Source of the DNA: Pseudonocardiaceae bacterium | GTDB taxonomy: Bacteria; Actinomycetota; Actinomycetes; Mycobacteriales; Pseudonocardiaceae | Assembly: GCA_009379845.1 (NCBI GenBank) | Contig: WHSZ01000035.1 | Location: 1-57,636 of the forward strand | Direction of reading: 5' to 3' | Length of the DNA stretch: 57,636 bases | Shown: piece by piece, positions 20,711 to 29,121 of the stretch | Position numbering within the stretch: position 1 is the stretch's first letter | How the letters are laid out: each line of letters begins with the position of its first letter | Notes under the pieces: model-generated | What the model saw: the letters and a program-made list of their open reading frames with translations, nothing else | What the model was told of the DNA's origin: nothing | Databases searched by the model: none | Made by a program: the position numbers and the translations under genes

Positions 20711-20729
20711 TTAGGTTCGCTTTACCTAT
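20711..20729. promoter_or_regulatory. Iron-box-like (IdeR/DmdR/DtxR) sequence upstream of mtrA
   Basis: TTAGGTTCGCTTTACCTAT matches the DtxR-family consensus TTAGGTTAGCCTAACCTAA at 15 of 19 positions (counted by eye), with both outer half-sites TAGGT and ACCTA intact. It overlaps the tmk stop codon and lies 75-93 bp before the mtrA start. Regulation of mtrA by an iron repressor is not something I can cite, so this is a candidate only. Confidence 0.4.
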
Positions 20730-21370
20730 CGCCGGAGTACATCTTCGGCGAGCTTCACCAGGTCGGGGGTATCCACACCGTCCAGCACCCACCACGGCGC
20801 GAGCCAGTTCGCGGCGGCCAGCTCGTCGTAGACCTCGGCGCAGCGGGCCTGCAGGTCGTCGTTCGACTCGTAGCTGTCCAGCGCGCGGTCGGCATCGGCC
20901 TCCTCCCGCTGCCTGGCACGCCGCGCCGCGAGCTCCCTCGGCACCCGAAGGAGCACGTGCAGGTCGGGCCTCGGCAGCCCGAAACGGTCGATCTCCAGCT
21001 CACGCAGCCAAGCCACGAACGGGCCGTCCGCGTGCTGGTGCAGCCGTGCCGCGCAGTACGCGGCGTTCGAGGCGACGTAGCGATCGAGCAGCAGCACATC
21101 GTGCTCGGCTGCCGCGGCACGGATCTCCCCCGCGGCGTCCCGCCGGTCGAGTGCGAACAGCAGCGCCATCGCGTACACCGAGTCGGGGAGCTCGCCCAGC
21201 CGGCCGTGCAGGGCGTCCCGCACCAGATCGGCGTGCACGCTGTGGCCGTACCGGGGAAACGCGATCCGCGCGACCGACGCGCCGCGTTCCTCGAGCGTCT
21301 CCGTCAACGATCGGGTGAGCGTGTTCTTGCCCGCCCCGTCCAGCCCCTCGATGACCACCAAACGTCCCAC
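20726..21370 (-). CDS. tmk: Thymidylate kinase
   Basis: Phosphorylates dTMP to dTDP. The 214-residue sequence has the P-loop EGLDGAGKNT (Asn replaces the usual Ser/Thr after Lys, comparable to Arg in the mycobacterial enzyme), FPRYG (39-43), the LLDRYVASNAAY dTMP/DRY motif (about 94-105) and a LID region rich in Arg. The layout is like M. tuberculosis Tmk, which also precedes mtrA. GTG 21370 has no ribosome binding site, but TAGGCT lies 7 nt upstream, consistent with a leaderless message. Confidence 0.95.
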   Translation of the reverse strand: MGRLVVIEGLDGAGKNTLTRSLTETLEERGASVARIAFPRYGHSVHADLVRDALHGRLGELPDSVYAMALLFALDRRDAAGEIRAAAAEHDVLLLDRYVASNAAYCAARLHQHADGPFVAWLRELEIDRFGLPRPDLHVLLRVPRELAARRARQREEADADRALDSYESNDDLQARCAEVYDELAAANWLAPWWVLDGVDTPDLVKLAEDVLRR

Positions 21371-21377
21371 GCCGGGC

Positions 21378-21383
21378 AGCCTA
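21378..21383 (-). promoter_or_regulatory. Putative -10 element for leaderless tmk
   Basis: Minus-strand TAGGCT (TANNNT) ends 7 nt before the GTG of tmk, so transcription would begin at or next to the start codon. No Shine-Dalgarno sequence is present. Confidence 0.5.
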
Positions 21384-21519
21384 CGGACCCCGCCTGCCGG
21401 ACTTGGCGCCGCGCGGTTAACCGACTCGGGTGGCGTTGGATGCCATCCTCCACGGCGGCGGAAGGTGTCGACACTACCGTTGGCGGGTCATCACGGGCCC
21501 GAAGTGAGGAGCTAAGCGA

Positions 21520-23898
21520 GTGCTGCTACCCGGACCGGATACCCGGGTCGTCGAATTGCGGGTGCCGGGCGTCCGGCGCACCAGCGGGGAGTCGCTGCTG
21601 GACTCGGTCGCCGCGGTGGAAGTCGCGGGGGACGGCGTCGGCAAGATAGTGCGCCCTGCCGATCGGTTGCGCCGGCCGGCTCCCGGACCGATGCTGCAGG
21701 CCGAGGGCCGCCCGATGCCGCGCACGCTCGAGGGCTACCTGTGGAGCGGGATGACAACCGGCGGGGTGCGCAAGGCCGCCTGGGCGTTGCTGTTCCCCTT
21801 CTCGCTGGCCAACATCGCGCACTGGATGCTCCCGCCGGTGCCGCCAGGAAACCGCGTGGCCGCGGCTTTCGGGGCGATCAATCGTGCCCTGCTCCGGGTG
21901 GCCGCACTGCTGCTGACCATGCTGTTCGTGGCGCAGGTCGCGGTGGTCAGCGTGAACCTGTTCGCCGTGCAATGCCTCGCGCCGCGGTCCCGCTGCCTTT
22001 CCGCGATCCCGGATTGGGTGCGGGAAACCGATCCGGCCCGCACCGCGTTGGGGTTGCTGCCTTTGCTGCTGGTCATCGCCTTCCTGCAGCACGTCGCCAA
22101 CGTGAACTGGACGGTGCATGCGCCACGCGGTAGCGAGCACAAGCCGTCCGGTCCGCCTGCCACGTTGCCGGGGGACAACCTCGTCGCGGACCCGGACACG
22201 CCCGCGCTGCGTGCCCTGCACACCACGGCCGCGCTGGCCACCGTCGCGCTGCTCACCGTTGGCGGACCGCTGCGGGTGCCGGATCCCGTCGAGGCCAGGG
22301 TGGTCTGGTCGGGCGCGCTCGCGCTGCTCGGGCTGACCGCGCTCGGCACGCTTTCGCTTGACGACCCGGCCGGCGCGCGTTCGGAAGGGGCGGGGCGTTG
22401 GCTACGACGTGCCCTCGGCAAGCCGACCCGGTTCGTGCTCGTCGGGCTCGGCGTGTTGCTGGCGCTGAGCACGGTCGCGCTGCCGGATCCACTCGGCGAG
22501 ACGGAGCCGGGCAGCAACACATCCGTCGAAGTCATCGCGGCGCTGCTGCTCGGCACGAGCGTGCTGTTCGCCGTGCTGCTGATCCCGTCCGCGCTGTTCG
22601 CCCGCCCGACGTGGGCGGGGCTGCCCCGCCACCTGCGCGCCTGGGCGGGTGGCTGGGCGGCCGCCCCGGTGCTCGCGCTCGCCGGCCTGCTCGGCGGCGG
22701 CTTCGGCGCGGGGCTGGCCATCTCGCTGCGCCAGCTCATCGGCAGCGCAGCGATCGGGCTGCCCGACGGGTACCACTCGATCACGCTGCTCTGGGGCTCC
22801 GGCGCGGTGCTCGGCGTACTGATCGGCGGGGTGCTCGCCGGGCTGACCGCGCTGCTCCGGTGGCACGTCCAGCGCACCGGGCGAGGCATCGATGAGGTGC
22901 GGCTGCTGCACGCGCGGGCACCGGACGACGTGACCACCGCCGCGTGCGCGTGGGGCCGCGCCCGGTGGGAACGCCGCCACCTGCACCAGATGGTGTTCGC
23001 GGTCGCCGTCGGGCTGAGTATCGGCCTCGGGCTGGTGCTGGTGATGCGGTTCGGCGAGCTACCTTCGCCCGGCTGGACGAACCCGCTCGCCATGTTCGGG
23101 GTCGGGGTGCTCGGCCTGCTCGCCGCCGGCCTGCTGCGCTCGGTGTACGTGGCGGCGACCGACCCGCAACGCGCACCACATCTGCGCATCCTGGCCGACC
23201 TGGTGAGCTTCTGGCCGCGGCAGGCGCATCCCACCGTGCCACCGTGTTACGCGCTCAAGGTGGTGCCGGAGCTCGCCGCGCGTGCCCGCGAGCACCTGCG
23301 CGAACCGAACACCCGCGTGGTGCTGGCCGGCGACAGCCTCGGTGGCGTGCTGGCCGTGGTGGCCGCGGCCAGGCTGATGCGCTCGGTGCCCGAGGAGGAT
23401 CGCGAACGCATCGGCGTTGTCACCGCGGGGGTTCCGCTGCAGTGGGCGTACATGCGAGCCTTTCCCGCCGTCGTTCCACCGTCCTCGCTCGCCACGCTCT
23501 ACGGGCAGCTCGGCGGGCGCTGGCACGCGCTGTGCCGGGGCACGGATCCGTTCGGTGGCGCGGTGACCACCTGGCAACGGCAGGTCGTTGGGGACAAGCT
23601 GCTCGGCTCCGGCTACCGGTCGGACGGTGTCATCGGGCCGCTGCCGGCCGCGACTCGCGGTGCGAACGGGGCACTGATGCTCGGCGGCGATCACTGGCTG
23701 CCCGACCCCCAGCCCAACCCGGTGCCAGGCCGCCGGTGGTCGGCCGGGGTGCGGGCGCACACCGATTACAGCTCGGACCCGGCGTGGGACGACGCTGTCG
23801 CCATGGCGGCGGGACTGCGGCCAGCCGAGCCGGATAGGGCGGACGGGGCCGAGCAGACGCAGCTGTTCGGCGCCTCGCTCAAGGGCGCCCCGCGCTGA
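21520..23898 (+). CDS. Large membrane protein with C-terminal alpha/beta-hydrolase domain
   Basis: A 792-residue protein of unknown function. N-terminal 60 residues are cytosolic (VVELRVPGVRRTSGESLLD). Roughly ten hydrophobic segments lie between about 78 and 545, for example LLRVAALLLTMLFVAQVAVV and LLPLLLVIAFLQHVANV. The C-terminal 200 residues look like a serine hydrolase: nucleophile elbow AGDSLGG (about 604-610), an Asp in CRGTDPFGG and a His in VRAHTDYSSDPAWDD, in the right order for a triad. Start GTG 21520 follows GAGGAG. Divergent from tmk; its stop lies 4 bp from the convergent GlmL-like gene. An enzyme acting on membrane lipid or lipid-linked glycan is a guess. Confidence 0.75.
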   Translation: MLLPGPDTRVVELRVPGVRRTSGESLLDSVAAVEVAGDGVGKIVRPADRLRRPAPGPMLQAEGRPMPRTLEGYLWSGMTTGGVRKAAWALLFPFSLANIAHWMLPPVPPGNRVAAAFGAINRALLRVAALLLTMLFVAQVAVVSVNLFAVQCLAPRSRCLSAIPDWVRETDPARTALGLLPLLLVIAFLQHVANVNWTVHAPRGSEHKPSGPPATLPGDNLVADPDTPALRALHTTAALATVALLTVGGPLRVPDPVEARVVWSGALALLGLTALGTLSLDDPAGARSEGAGRWLRRALGKPTRFVLVGLGVLLALSTVALPDPLGETEPGSNTSVEVIAALLLGTSVLFAVLLIPSALFARPTWAGLPRHLRAWAGGWAAAPVLALAGLLGGGFGAGLAISLRQLIGSAAIGLPDGYHSITLLWGSGAVLGVLIGGVLAGLTALLRWHVQRTGRGIDEVRLLHARAPDDVTTAACAWGRARWERRHLHQMVFAVAVGLSIGLGLVLVMRFGELPSPGWTNPLAMFGVGVLGLLAAGLLRSVYVAATDPQRAPHLRILADLVSFWPRQAHPTVPPCYALKVVPELAARAREHLREPNTRVVLAGDSLGGVLAVVAAARLMRSVPEEDRERIGVVTAGVPLQWAYMRAFPAVVPPSSLATLYGQLGGRWHALCRGTDPFGGAVTTWQRQVVGDKLLGSGYRSDGVIGPLPAATRGANGALMLGGDHWLPDPQPNPVPGRRWSAGVRAHTDYSSDPAWDDAVAMAAGLRPAEPDRADGAEQTQLFGASLKGAPR

Positions 23899-23902
23899 GG
23901 AC

Positions 23903-25180
23903 CTACAGGGTGCCGAGCAACCGGTTCGCGGCTTCGGTGCGCCCGGCTTCCGCGAGCAGCCCGGCAGGCGCGAGCACGTAGCGCCGGTCGACGACGATCT
24001 GCGCCTCGCGCAACACCGGACGCAGCACCGGATCGCGTCGAAGCGCGGCCGTGAGCCCTGCGAGCCGCGCACTGCTCGCATGCCGGAACACCCCGCCGGA
24101 GGCCACCAGGAGGCCTGCGCCGCGCGGCCCGAGCCCGCCGGTAAGCCGGAGATGCCGGCGAATCGCCAGCACCGCGGCGAGTTCGGCAAGCCGCTGCTCG
24201 GCGGCGTCCGTGACGACGGTGTCCACATGCGACGCTCGGAAGGCGGCAGCGGTGGCCAGCTTCTCGGTCTCGCCGGCGGCGAGCAACCCTTCCGCTTCGG
24301 CCTCGGCGACCAGGCCCTGCGCCGAGAGCCGCATCCCGATATCACCTTCCACGGTGCGCCGATCAGGCGGCAGGACGACGCTGCGGCGCGGCTGATCGTC
24401 CGCTCCGGACACCGCCGAGTACACGTCGGTGGTGGCACCGCCGACATCCACCACCAGCACGGAGCTGGCCGCGTCCGCACGCGCCGAAGCCAGCGCGGCC
24501 ACTCCTGCCAGCACCGCATCAGGGGTCACGGCGCGCACCATGCGGCGAAACCGGGAGCCCCGTGACAAACCCTTGCCGCCGATCACGTGCCGCAGGAACA
24601 CCTCGCGGATCGCCTGCCGCGCCGGTTCCGGCGCCAGCTCGCCGACATCGGGAAGCACGTTCGGGCACGCCAGCACGGTGCGGCCGGTTCCGCGCAGCTC
24701 CGCCAGCGCCAAGGCCTTGGCCGAGGCGTTGCCCGCCAGCACGATCGGCGGCCGGATCCGGTTGGCCGCAAGCCGCCTCGCGTTGTGCAGCAACACTTTC
24801 TCGTCACCGCCGTCGGTCCCGCCGGTGAGCAGCACGACATCCGGCGCGGCTGCCCGCAACGCACGGATACCGGCGCCGTCCAGCTTGCCGGCCGCCACGT
24901 GCACCACCTTGGCGCCGGCGGAGAGCGCCACCCGGTAACCGGCCTCGGCGCTGATCAAGCGTTCCTGGCCGACGACGGCGAGGCGCAGCCCGCCGCCCGC
25001 GGACGAGCACGCCAGCACCTCCATCTCGCCCGCGTCCAGCCGCTCGGTCACCGCGCGCACGCCGTCCAGCACATCCGGCCGGGTCGTCGGATGCTGTGTG
25101 CCGGCAACGAACTCGCCGGCAGCCGAGACCAGCGCGGCCTTCGTCCAGGTGGAGCCGACGTCCACGCAGAGGGTGCTCAC
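23903..25180 (-). CDS. Glutamate mutase L (GlmL/MutL)-like ASKHA ATPase
   Basis: A 425-residue protein of the ASKHA fold. The phosphate-1 motif is CVDVGSTWTKAALV (5-18) and a second phosphate motif is VVDVGGATTDVYS (about 198-210). This is the family annotated as glutamate mutase L, which is found beside B12-dependent aminomutases and is thought to act in their reactivation. No mutase subunit (mutS/glmE) lies in the window. The gene follows an amino-acid permease by 9 bp on the same strand, so an amino-acid-linked role is plausible. It is not the DNA mismatch repair protein of the same name. Confidence 0.82.
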   Translation of the reverse strand: MSTLCVDVGSTWTKAALVSAAGEFVAGTQHPTTRPDVLDGVRAVTERLDAGEMEVLACSSAGGGLRLAVVGQERLISAEAGYRVALSAGAKVVHVAAGKLDGAGIRALRAAAPDVVLLTGGTDGGDEKVLLHNARRLAANRIRPPIVLAGNASAKALALAELRGTGRTVLACPNVLPDVGELAPEPARQAIREVFLRHVIGGKGLSRGSRFRRMVRAVTPDAVLAGVAALASARADAASSVLVVDVGGATTDVYSAVSGADDQPRRSVVLPPDRRTVEGDIGMRLSAQGLVAEAEAEGLLAAGETEKLATAAAFRASHVDTVVTDAAEQRLAELAAVLAIRRHLRLTGGLGPRGAGLLVASGGVFRHASSARLAGLTAALRRDPVLRPVLREAQIVVDRRYVLAPAGLLAEAGRTEAANRLLGTL

Positions 25181-25189
25181 CGAGGCGTC

Positions 25190-26701
25190 TCAGACGTCCA
25201 CGGTGGTCGCTTCCTCCCGCTGCCGCTTGCCGAGCAGCGAATTCCGCCTGCTGTAGAGGAAGTAGACCAGCACACCGAGAACCATCCAGCCGAGGAACCG
25301 CACCCAGGTCAACGCCGTGAGGTTCAGCATCAGCCACAGGCACGCCACGATCGCCAGGATCGGGATCAGCGGCACCAGCGGAACCCGGAACGCGCGCGGC
25401 AGATCGGGCCGGCGCTTGCGCAGCACCAGCACGCCCGCGGAAACCAGGATGAAGGCAAACAGCGTGCCGATGTTCACCATCTCCTCCAGTTTGTCCGCGG
25501 GGAAGAACGTCGCGCCGAACGCCACCGCGATCCCGATCAGCACGTTGATCCGCGCGGGCGTGCCACGCCGGCTGGTGTGCGCCAGCTGCCTCGGCAGCAG
25601 CCCGTCCCTTGACATCGCGAACAGCACCCGAACCTGGCCGAGCAGCAGCACCATCACCACGGTTGTCAGCCCGGCGAGCGCGCCGATCGAGATGATGTTG
25701 GCCGCCCAGTCCGCGCCGTGCAACGCGAAAGCGGTCGCCAACGTCTTCTCGTCGCCGGGCCCGGTGGCGAGTTGCCGGTAGTCGACCATGCCGACCACCA
25801 CCACGGCGACCGCGACGTAGAGCACCGTGACGATCGCGAGCGAGCCGAAGATGCCGCGTGGCACCGAGCGTTGCGGGTCGCGGGTTTCCTCAGCGGTGGT
25901 GGCCACGATGTCGAACCCGATGAACGCGAAGAACACCAGCGACGCGCCGGCCAGCAGGCCGAACCAGCCGAACGAGCTGGTCTCGCCGCCGGCGAGCAGC
26001 GAGAAGAGGGACTGCTCGAGGCCGGTGCCGCCACCCTCCGCGCTGCCCTGCGCAGGCGGGATGTAAGGCGAGTAGTTGTCCGCGTTGATGTAGCTGATAC
26101 CGAGCCCGACCACGAAAAGGATGACCGCGACCTTGATCGCGGTGATCACCAGGCTGACCCTCGAGGACAGCTTGGTGCCGAGGATCAGCAGGATGCTCAG
26201 CACGGTCACCAGCAGCAGCGCGCCCCAATCGACGGTGAGCCCGCCGACCTCGGTGGACGTGGTGACCCCAGCACCGACGATGGGCGTCAGCGCCTCCTGC
26301 AGGTAAACCGACCAGCCCTTGGATACCGCGGCCGCGGCGACCGAGAACTCCAGGATCAGGTCCCAGCCGATGATCCAGGCCAGAAATTCCCCGAATGTCG
26401 CGTAGGAGAACGTGTAGGCGCTGCCCGCGACCGGAACGGTGGACGCGAACTCGGCGTAGCACAGCGCGGCCAGTCCACACGCGACCGCCGCGAGCACGAA
26501 CGCCAGCGACACCGAAGGGCCGGCGAAATCGCCCGCGGTACGCGCGGTGAGCGTGAAGATACCGGCACCGATGACCACCGCGACGCCGAACACCGTGAGG
26601 TCCCACGTGGTGAGGTTCCTCCGGAGCTTGGTGTCGGGTTCATCGGTGTCCGCGATGGACTGCTCGACCGACTTCGTGCGCCACAAACCCGTTCCTGGCA
26701 A
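25190..26701 (-). CDS. APC-family (cationic) amino acid permease
   Basis: About 503 residues with 12 predicted membrane helices. The N-terminal signature of cationic amino-acid transporters is present: LTVFGVAVVIGAGIFTLTA, with the GAGIF unwound segment, then FAGPSVSLAFVLAA, ALCYAEFASTVP and GSAYTFSYATFGEF. The mid-protein FFAFIGFDIVATTAEETRDPQRSVPRGI is also typical. The preferred start is TTG 26701, seven nt after GGAGG (26709-26713); an in-frame start at 26764 would add a non-conserved arm. Probably heads a two-gene unit with the GlmL-like gene. M. tuberculosis has a similar transporter (Rv3253c) near manA. Confidence 0.88.
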   Translation of the reverse strand: MPGTGLWRTKSVEQSIADTDEPDTKLRRNLTTWDLTVFGVAVVIGAGIFTLTARTAGDFAGPSVSLAFVLAAVACGLAALCYAEFASTVPVAGSAYTFSYATFGEFLAWIIGWDLILEFSVAAAAVSKGWSVYLQEALTPIVGAGVTTSTEVGGLTVDWGALLLVTVLSILLILGTKLSSRVSLVITAIKVAVILFVVGLGISYINADNYSPYIPPAQGSAEGGGTGLEQSLFSLLAGGETSSFGWFGLLAGASLVFFAFIGFDIVATTAEETRDPQRSVPRGIFGSLAIVTVLYVAVAVVVVGMVDYRQLATGPGDEKTLATAFALHGADWAANIISIGALAGLTTVVMVLLLGQVRVLFAMSRDGLLPRQLAHTSRRGTPARINVLIGIAVAFGATFFPADKLEEMVNIGTLFAFILVSAGVLVLRKRRPDLPRAFRVPLVPLIPILAIVACLWLMLNLTALTWVRFLGWMVLGVLVYFLYSRRNSLLGKRQREEATTVDV

Positions 26702-26708
26702 CGTCAAT

Positions 26709-26713
26709 CCTCC
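26709..26713 (-). promoter_or_regulatory. Ribosome binding site indicating a TTG start for the permease
   Basis: Minus-strand GGAGG, 7 nt before TTG 26701. A second TTG at 26707 is only 1 nt away and cannot use it. No ATG or GTG with a comparable site was found nearby. Confidence 0.55.
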
Positions 26714-26799
26714 CTGCGCCAGATCGCGACCGGCCCCGGGTAACGCCGGCCGCGCGCACGACACCGTAGCTCCCTGATTGGCGGCTATCCACCGCAGGG

Positions 26800-27714
26800 C
26801 TAGCGGGGTGTGCGGTCCAGGTCGGGCTCGAGGTAGATGAGCCGGGCTTCCGGCACCTTGCCGCGCACCCGGAGTTCGGCGTCGTCGATGGCCTGCGCGA
26901 CATCCGAGGCCTCCAGACCGGGACGCAGCGCGATCTTCGCCGCCACCAGCAGCTCGTCCGGGCCGATGTACTGGGTGCGGATGTGGATCACCCGCTCCAC
27001 CTTTCCGGCAGCCAGCTCGGAGTGGATCGTGTCGAGCACCCGTGGCCCCGCTCCCTCACCGATCAGCAGGCTCTTCATCTCGATGATCAGGATGATCGCG
27101 ATGATGCCGAGCAGGATGCCGATCATGATGGTGCCGATGGCGTCCCACACCGGGTCGCCGGTCAGCACCGATAGGCCGACGCCGATCAGCGCGAACACCA
27201 GGCCGAACAGCGCACCCGCGTCCTCGAGCAGCACCACGGGCAGCTCGGGCTGCTTGGATTGCCGAACGAACTGCCACCATGTCGCGTCGCCCTTGATCAC
27301 CTTCGATTCCATGATCGCGGTGCGGAAGCTGAACGTCTCGAGCACGATCGCGACAACCAGAATGGTCACCGCCACCATCGGGGTGCGCAGCGCCTCCGGT
27401 TCCTCGAGCTTGTGAATTCCCTCGTACAGCGCGAATACCGCGCCGAGCGAGAAGAGCATCAGCGCCACGACGAACGAGTAGAAATACCGATCGCGGCCGA
27501 AACCGAACGGATGCTCGCTGGTCGCGCGGCGTAGCGAGGTCCTCTTTCCGAGCAGTAGCAGACCCTGGTTCGAGGTATCGGCCACCGAGTGCACCGACTC
27601 GGCGAGCATGGACGACGAACCGGTGATCAAGAAACCGATGAATTTGGCGAACGCGATACCCGCGTTCGCCACCAGCGCCGCCAGAATCGACTTGGTTCCG
27701 CCACCTGCGGCCAC
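26800..27714 (-). CDS. Cation diffusion facilitator (CDF) transporter
   Basis: A 304-residue inner-membrane antiporter expected to export divalent metals such as Zn(II). The metal site of TM2 is HSVAD (42-46), and helices follow in the usual six-TM plan (VVALMLFSLGAVFALYEG, VAVTILVVAIVLETFSFRTA, IGTIMIGILLGIIAIILIIEM). The cytosolic C-terminal domain (about 220-300) holds LAAGKVERVIHIRTQYIGPDELLVAAKI. Membrane segments cover residues 8-200. GTG 27714 is preceded by GGGAG. Possibly the last gene transcribed with manA, 165 bp upstream. Confidence 0.92.
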   Translation of the reverse strand: MAAGGGTKSILAALVANAGIAFAKFIGFLITGSSSMLAESVHSVADTSNQGLLLLGKRTSLRRATSEHPFGFGRDRYFYSFVVALMLFSLGAVFALYEGIHKLEEPEALRTPMVAVTILVVAIVLETFSFRTAIMESKVIKGDATWWQFVRQSKQPELPVVLLEDAGALFGLVFALIGVGLSVLTGDPVWDAIGTIMIGILLGIIAIILIIEMKSLLIGEGAGPRVLDTIHSELAAGKVERVIHIRTQYIGPDELLVAAKIALRPGLEASDVAQAIDDAELRVRGKVPEARLIYLEPDLDRTPR

Positions 27715-27879
27715 TTCAGCTCCCTACGCGTGATGAGTGTTGGGAAACCGTGCTTCCGGTAGTCGCCTACCGGTGGTCAGTCGCTCGGTGGGTCAATCAA
27801 GCGCCTTCCCCAACACGTCTTAGACCGACGAGCGCGGGTAGCTTAGTCATCCGTGAGCTCCCCGCTCACCGCGGGGCAC

Positions 27880-29100
27880 TCACGGCCCCGCCGTGGCACG
27901 GAAAACCTGAGTGTCACCACCGCCAAGCGGATGCAGCACCACGCGTGGGTCACTGGCCGCGAGCCACACCGACTGCCCGCGCCGCAACACCAGCTCGCGA
28001 TCCTCCGCGCACACCAGCAGCGAACCTTCGGTGCACAGCAGGATTTGCGGCACACCCGACGGTAGTGGCACCTCGCTGGTACGCCCGGCGTCCCACCACA
28101 TCCGGGACAATTCGAACTCCGGTGTCTCGGTGCGGTACACCCGCATCCCGGTATCGCACCGATCGCCATACAAAACGGGCATATCGCCGCAACGGAAATC
28201 CAGCACCCGCAACAGTTCGGGCACGTCCACATGCTTCGGGGTGAGCCCGCCACGCAGAATGTTGTCCGAATTCGCCAGGATCTCCACGGCGGTACCCCGA
28301 AGGTAGGTGTGCAGGTTGCCGGCCGGGAGGTGGATCGCTTCACCAGGGCCGAGTACCAACCGGTTCAACAGCAGCGCGGCGAGCACACCCGCGTCGCCGG
28401 GATGCAACTCGCCGAGCTCCAGAACGGTCCGGCACTCCAGGCTGAACTCACCGTGTTCCTTGACGTGATCGACGCAGGCGTCGAACAACCGCGGGAGCAG
28501 ATCGTCGAGTGCCGGCTGCGGCAACGTGATCCACGTGGTGAACAACGCTCGCATACCGTCCGGGTCCGGCTGCGCGGCCAGCAACGCGATATGCGGTGCG
28601 AGCCCAGGGGTCTCGACCGCGCGCAACAATTCCACGGTGCGATGCGGGTCGCGGAATCCCGCCAGCGCGTGGAATTCGGTCAGCGCGCAAACCAGTTCGG
28701 GTTTCGCCGTCGGATCGGGGTAGTTGCGATTCTTCGCGTCCCGCGGGATACCGGCCGCTTCCTCCCGCGCGTACCCCTCGGCCGCCTGCCGGGCCGACGG
28801 GTGCGCCTGCATGCTCAGCGGCTCATCCGCGGCCAGGATCTTCAGCAGGAACGGCAACCGGTTGTCCCAGCGTCGCGCGCAGTCCGGACCGAGCTGCCGC
28901 TGCGGATCGGCGGCGAGGAGGTCCAGCAGGGAACGCTCGGCGCCCTCCGGCGTCACGACCGTCGAGGGGTCACCGGGATGCGCGCCCATCCACAACTCGG
29001 CCTCCGGATGCGGCGCGGGCACCGGCTTGCCGAGCAGCTCGGAGATGGTGGTGCGGGACCCCCATGCGTAAGGCCGCACGGCGCCATGCAGCAACTCCAC
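27880..29100 (-). CDS. manA: Mannose-6-phosphate isomerase, class I
   Basis: Zinc enzyme interconverting fructose-6-P and mannose-6-P, the entry to GDP-mannose. The 406 residues match the family. Zinc ligands are recognisable in QAHPS (about 97-101), the Glu of KPELVCAL (about 132) and the His of HLPAGNLHTYL (about 256-266); the Arg of ILRGGLTPKHVD lies nearby. GTG 29100 has GGGGAGGG upstream with a rather long spacing. It follows the SIS gene in the same direction with a 21-bp gap. Confidence 0.95.
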   Translation of the reverse strand: MELLHGAVRPYAWGSRTTISELLGKPVPAPHPEAELWMGAHPGDPSTVVTPEGAERSLLDLLAADPQRQLGPDCARRWDNRLPFLLKILAADEPLSMQAHPSARQAAEGYAREEAAGIPRDAKNRNYPDPTAKPELVCALTEFHALAGFRDPHRTVELLRAVETPGLAPHIALLAAQPDPDGMRALFTTWITLPQPALDDLLPRLFDACVDHVKEHGEFSLECRTVLELGELHPGDAGVLAALLLNRLVLGPGEAIHLPAGNLHTYLRGTAVEILANSDNILRGGLTPKHVDVPELLRVLDFRCGDMPVLYGDRCDTGMRVYRTETPEFELSRMWWDAGRTSEVPLPSGVPQILLCTEGSLLVCAEDRELVLRRGQSVWLAASDPRVVLHPLGGGDTQVFRATAGP

Positions 29101-29121
29101 GTCGGTGAAATCCCTCCCCGC

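Noticed and set aside
23903..25180. DNA mismatch repair MutL
   Set aside because: The name is shared, but the protein has ASKHA motifs and no GHKL ATPase motif.
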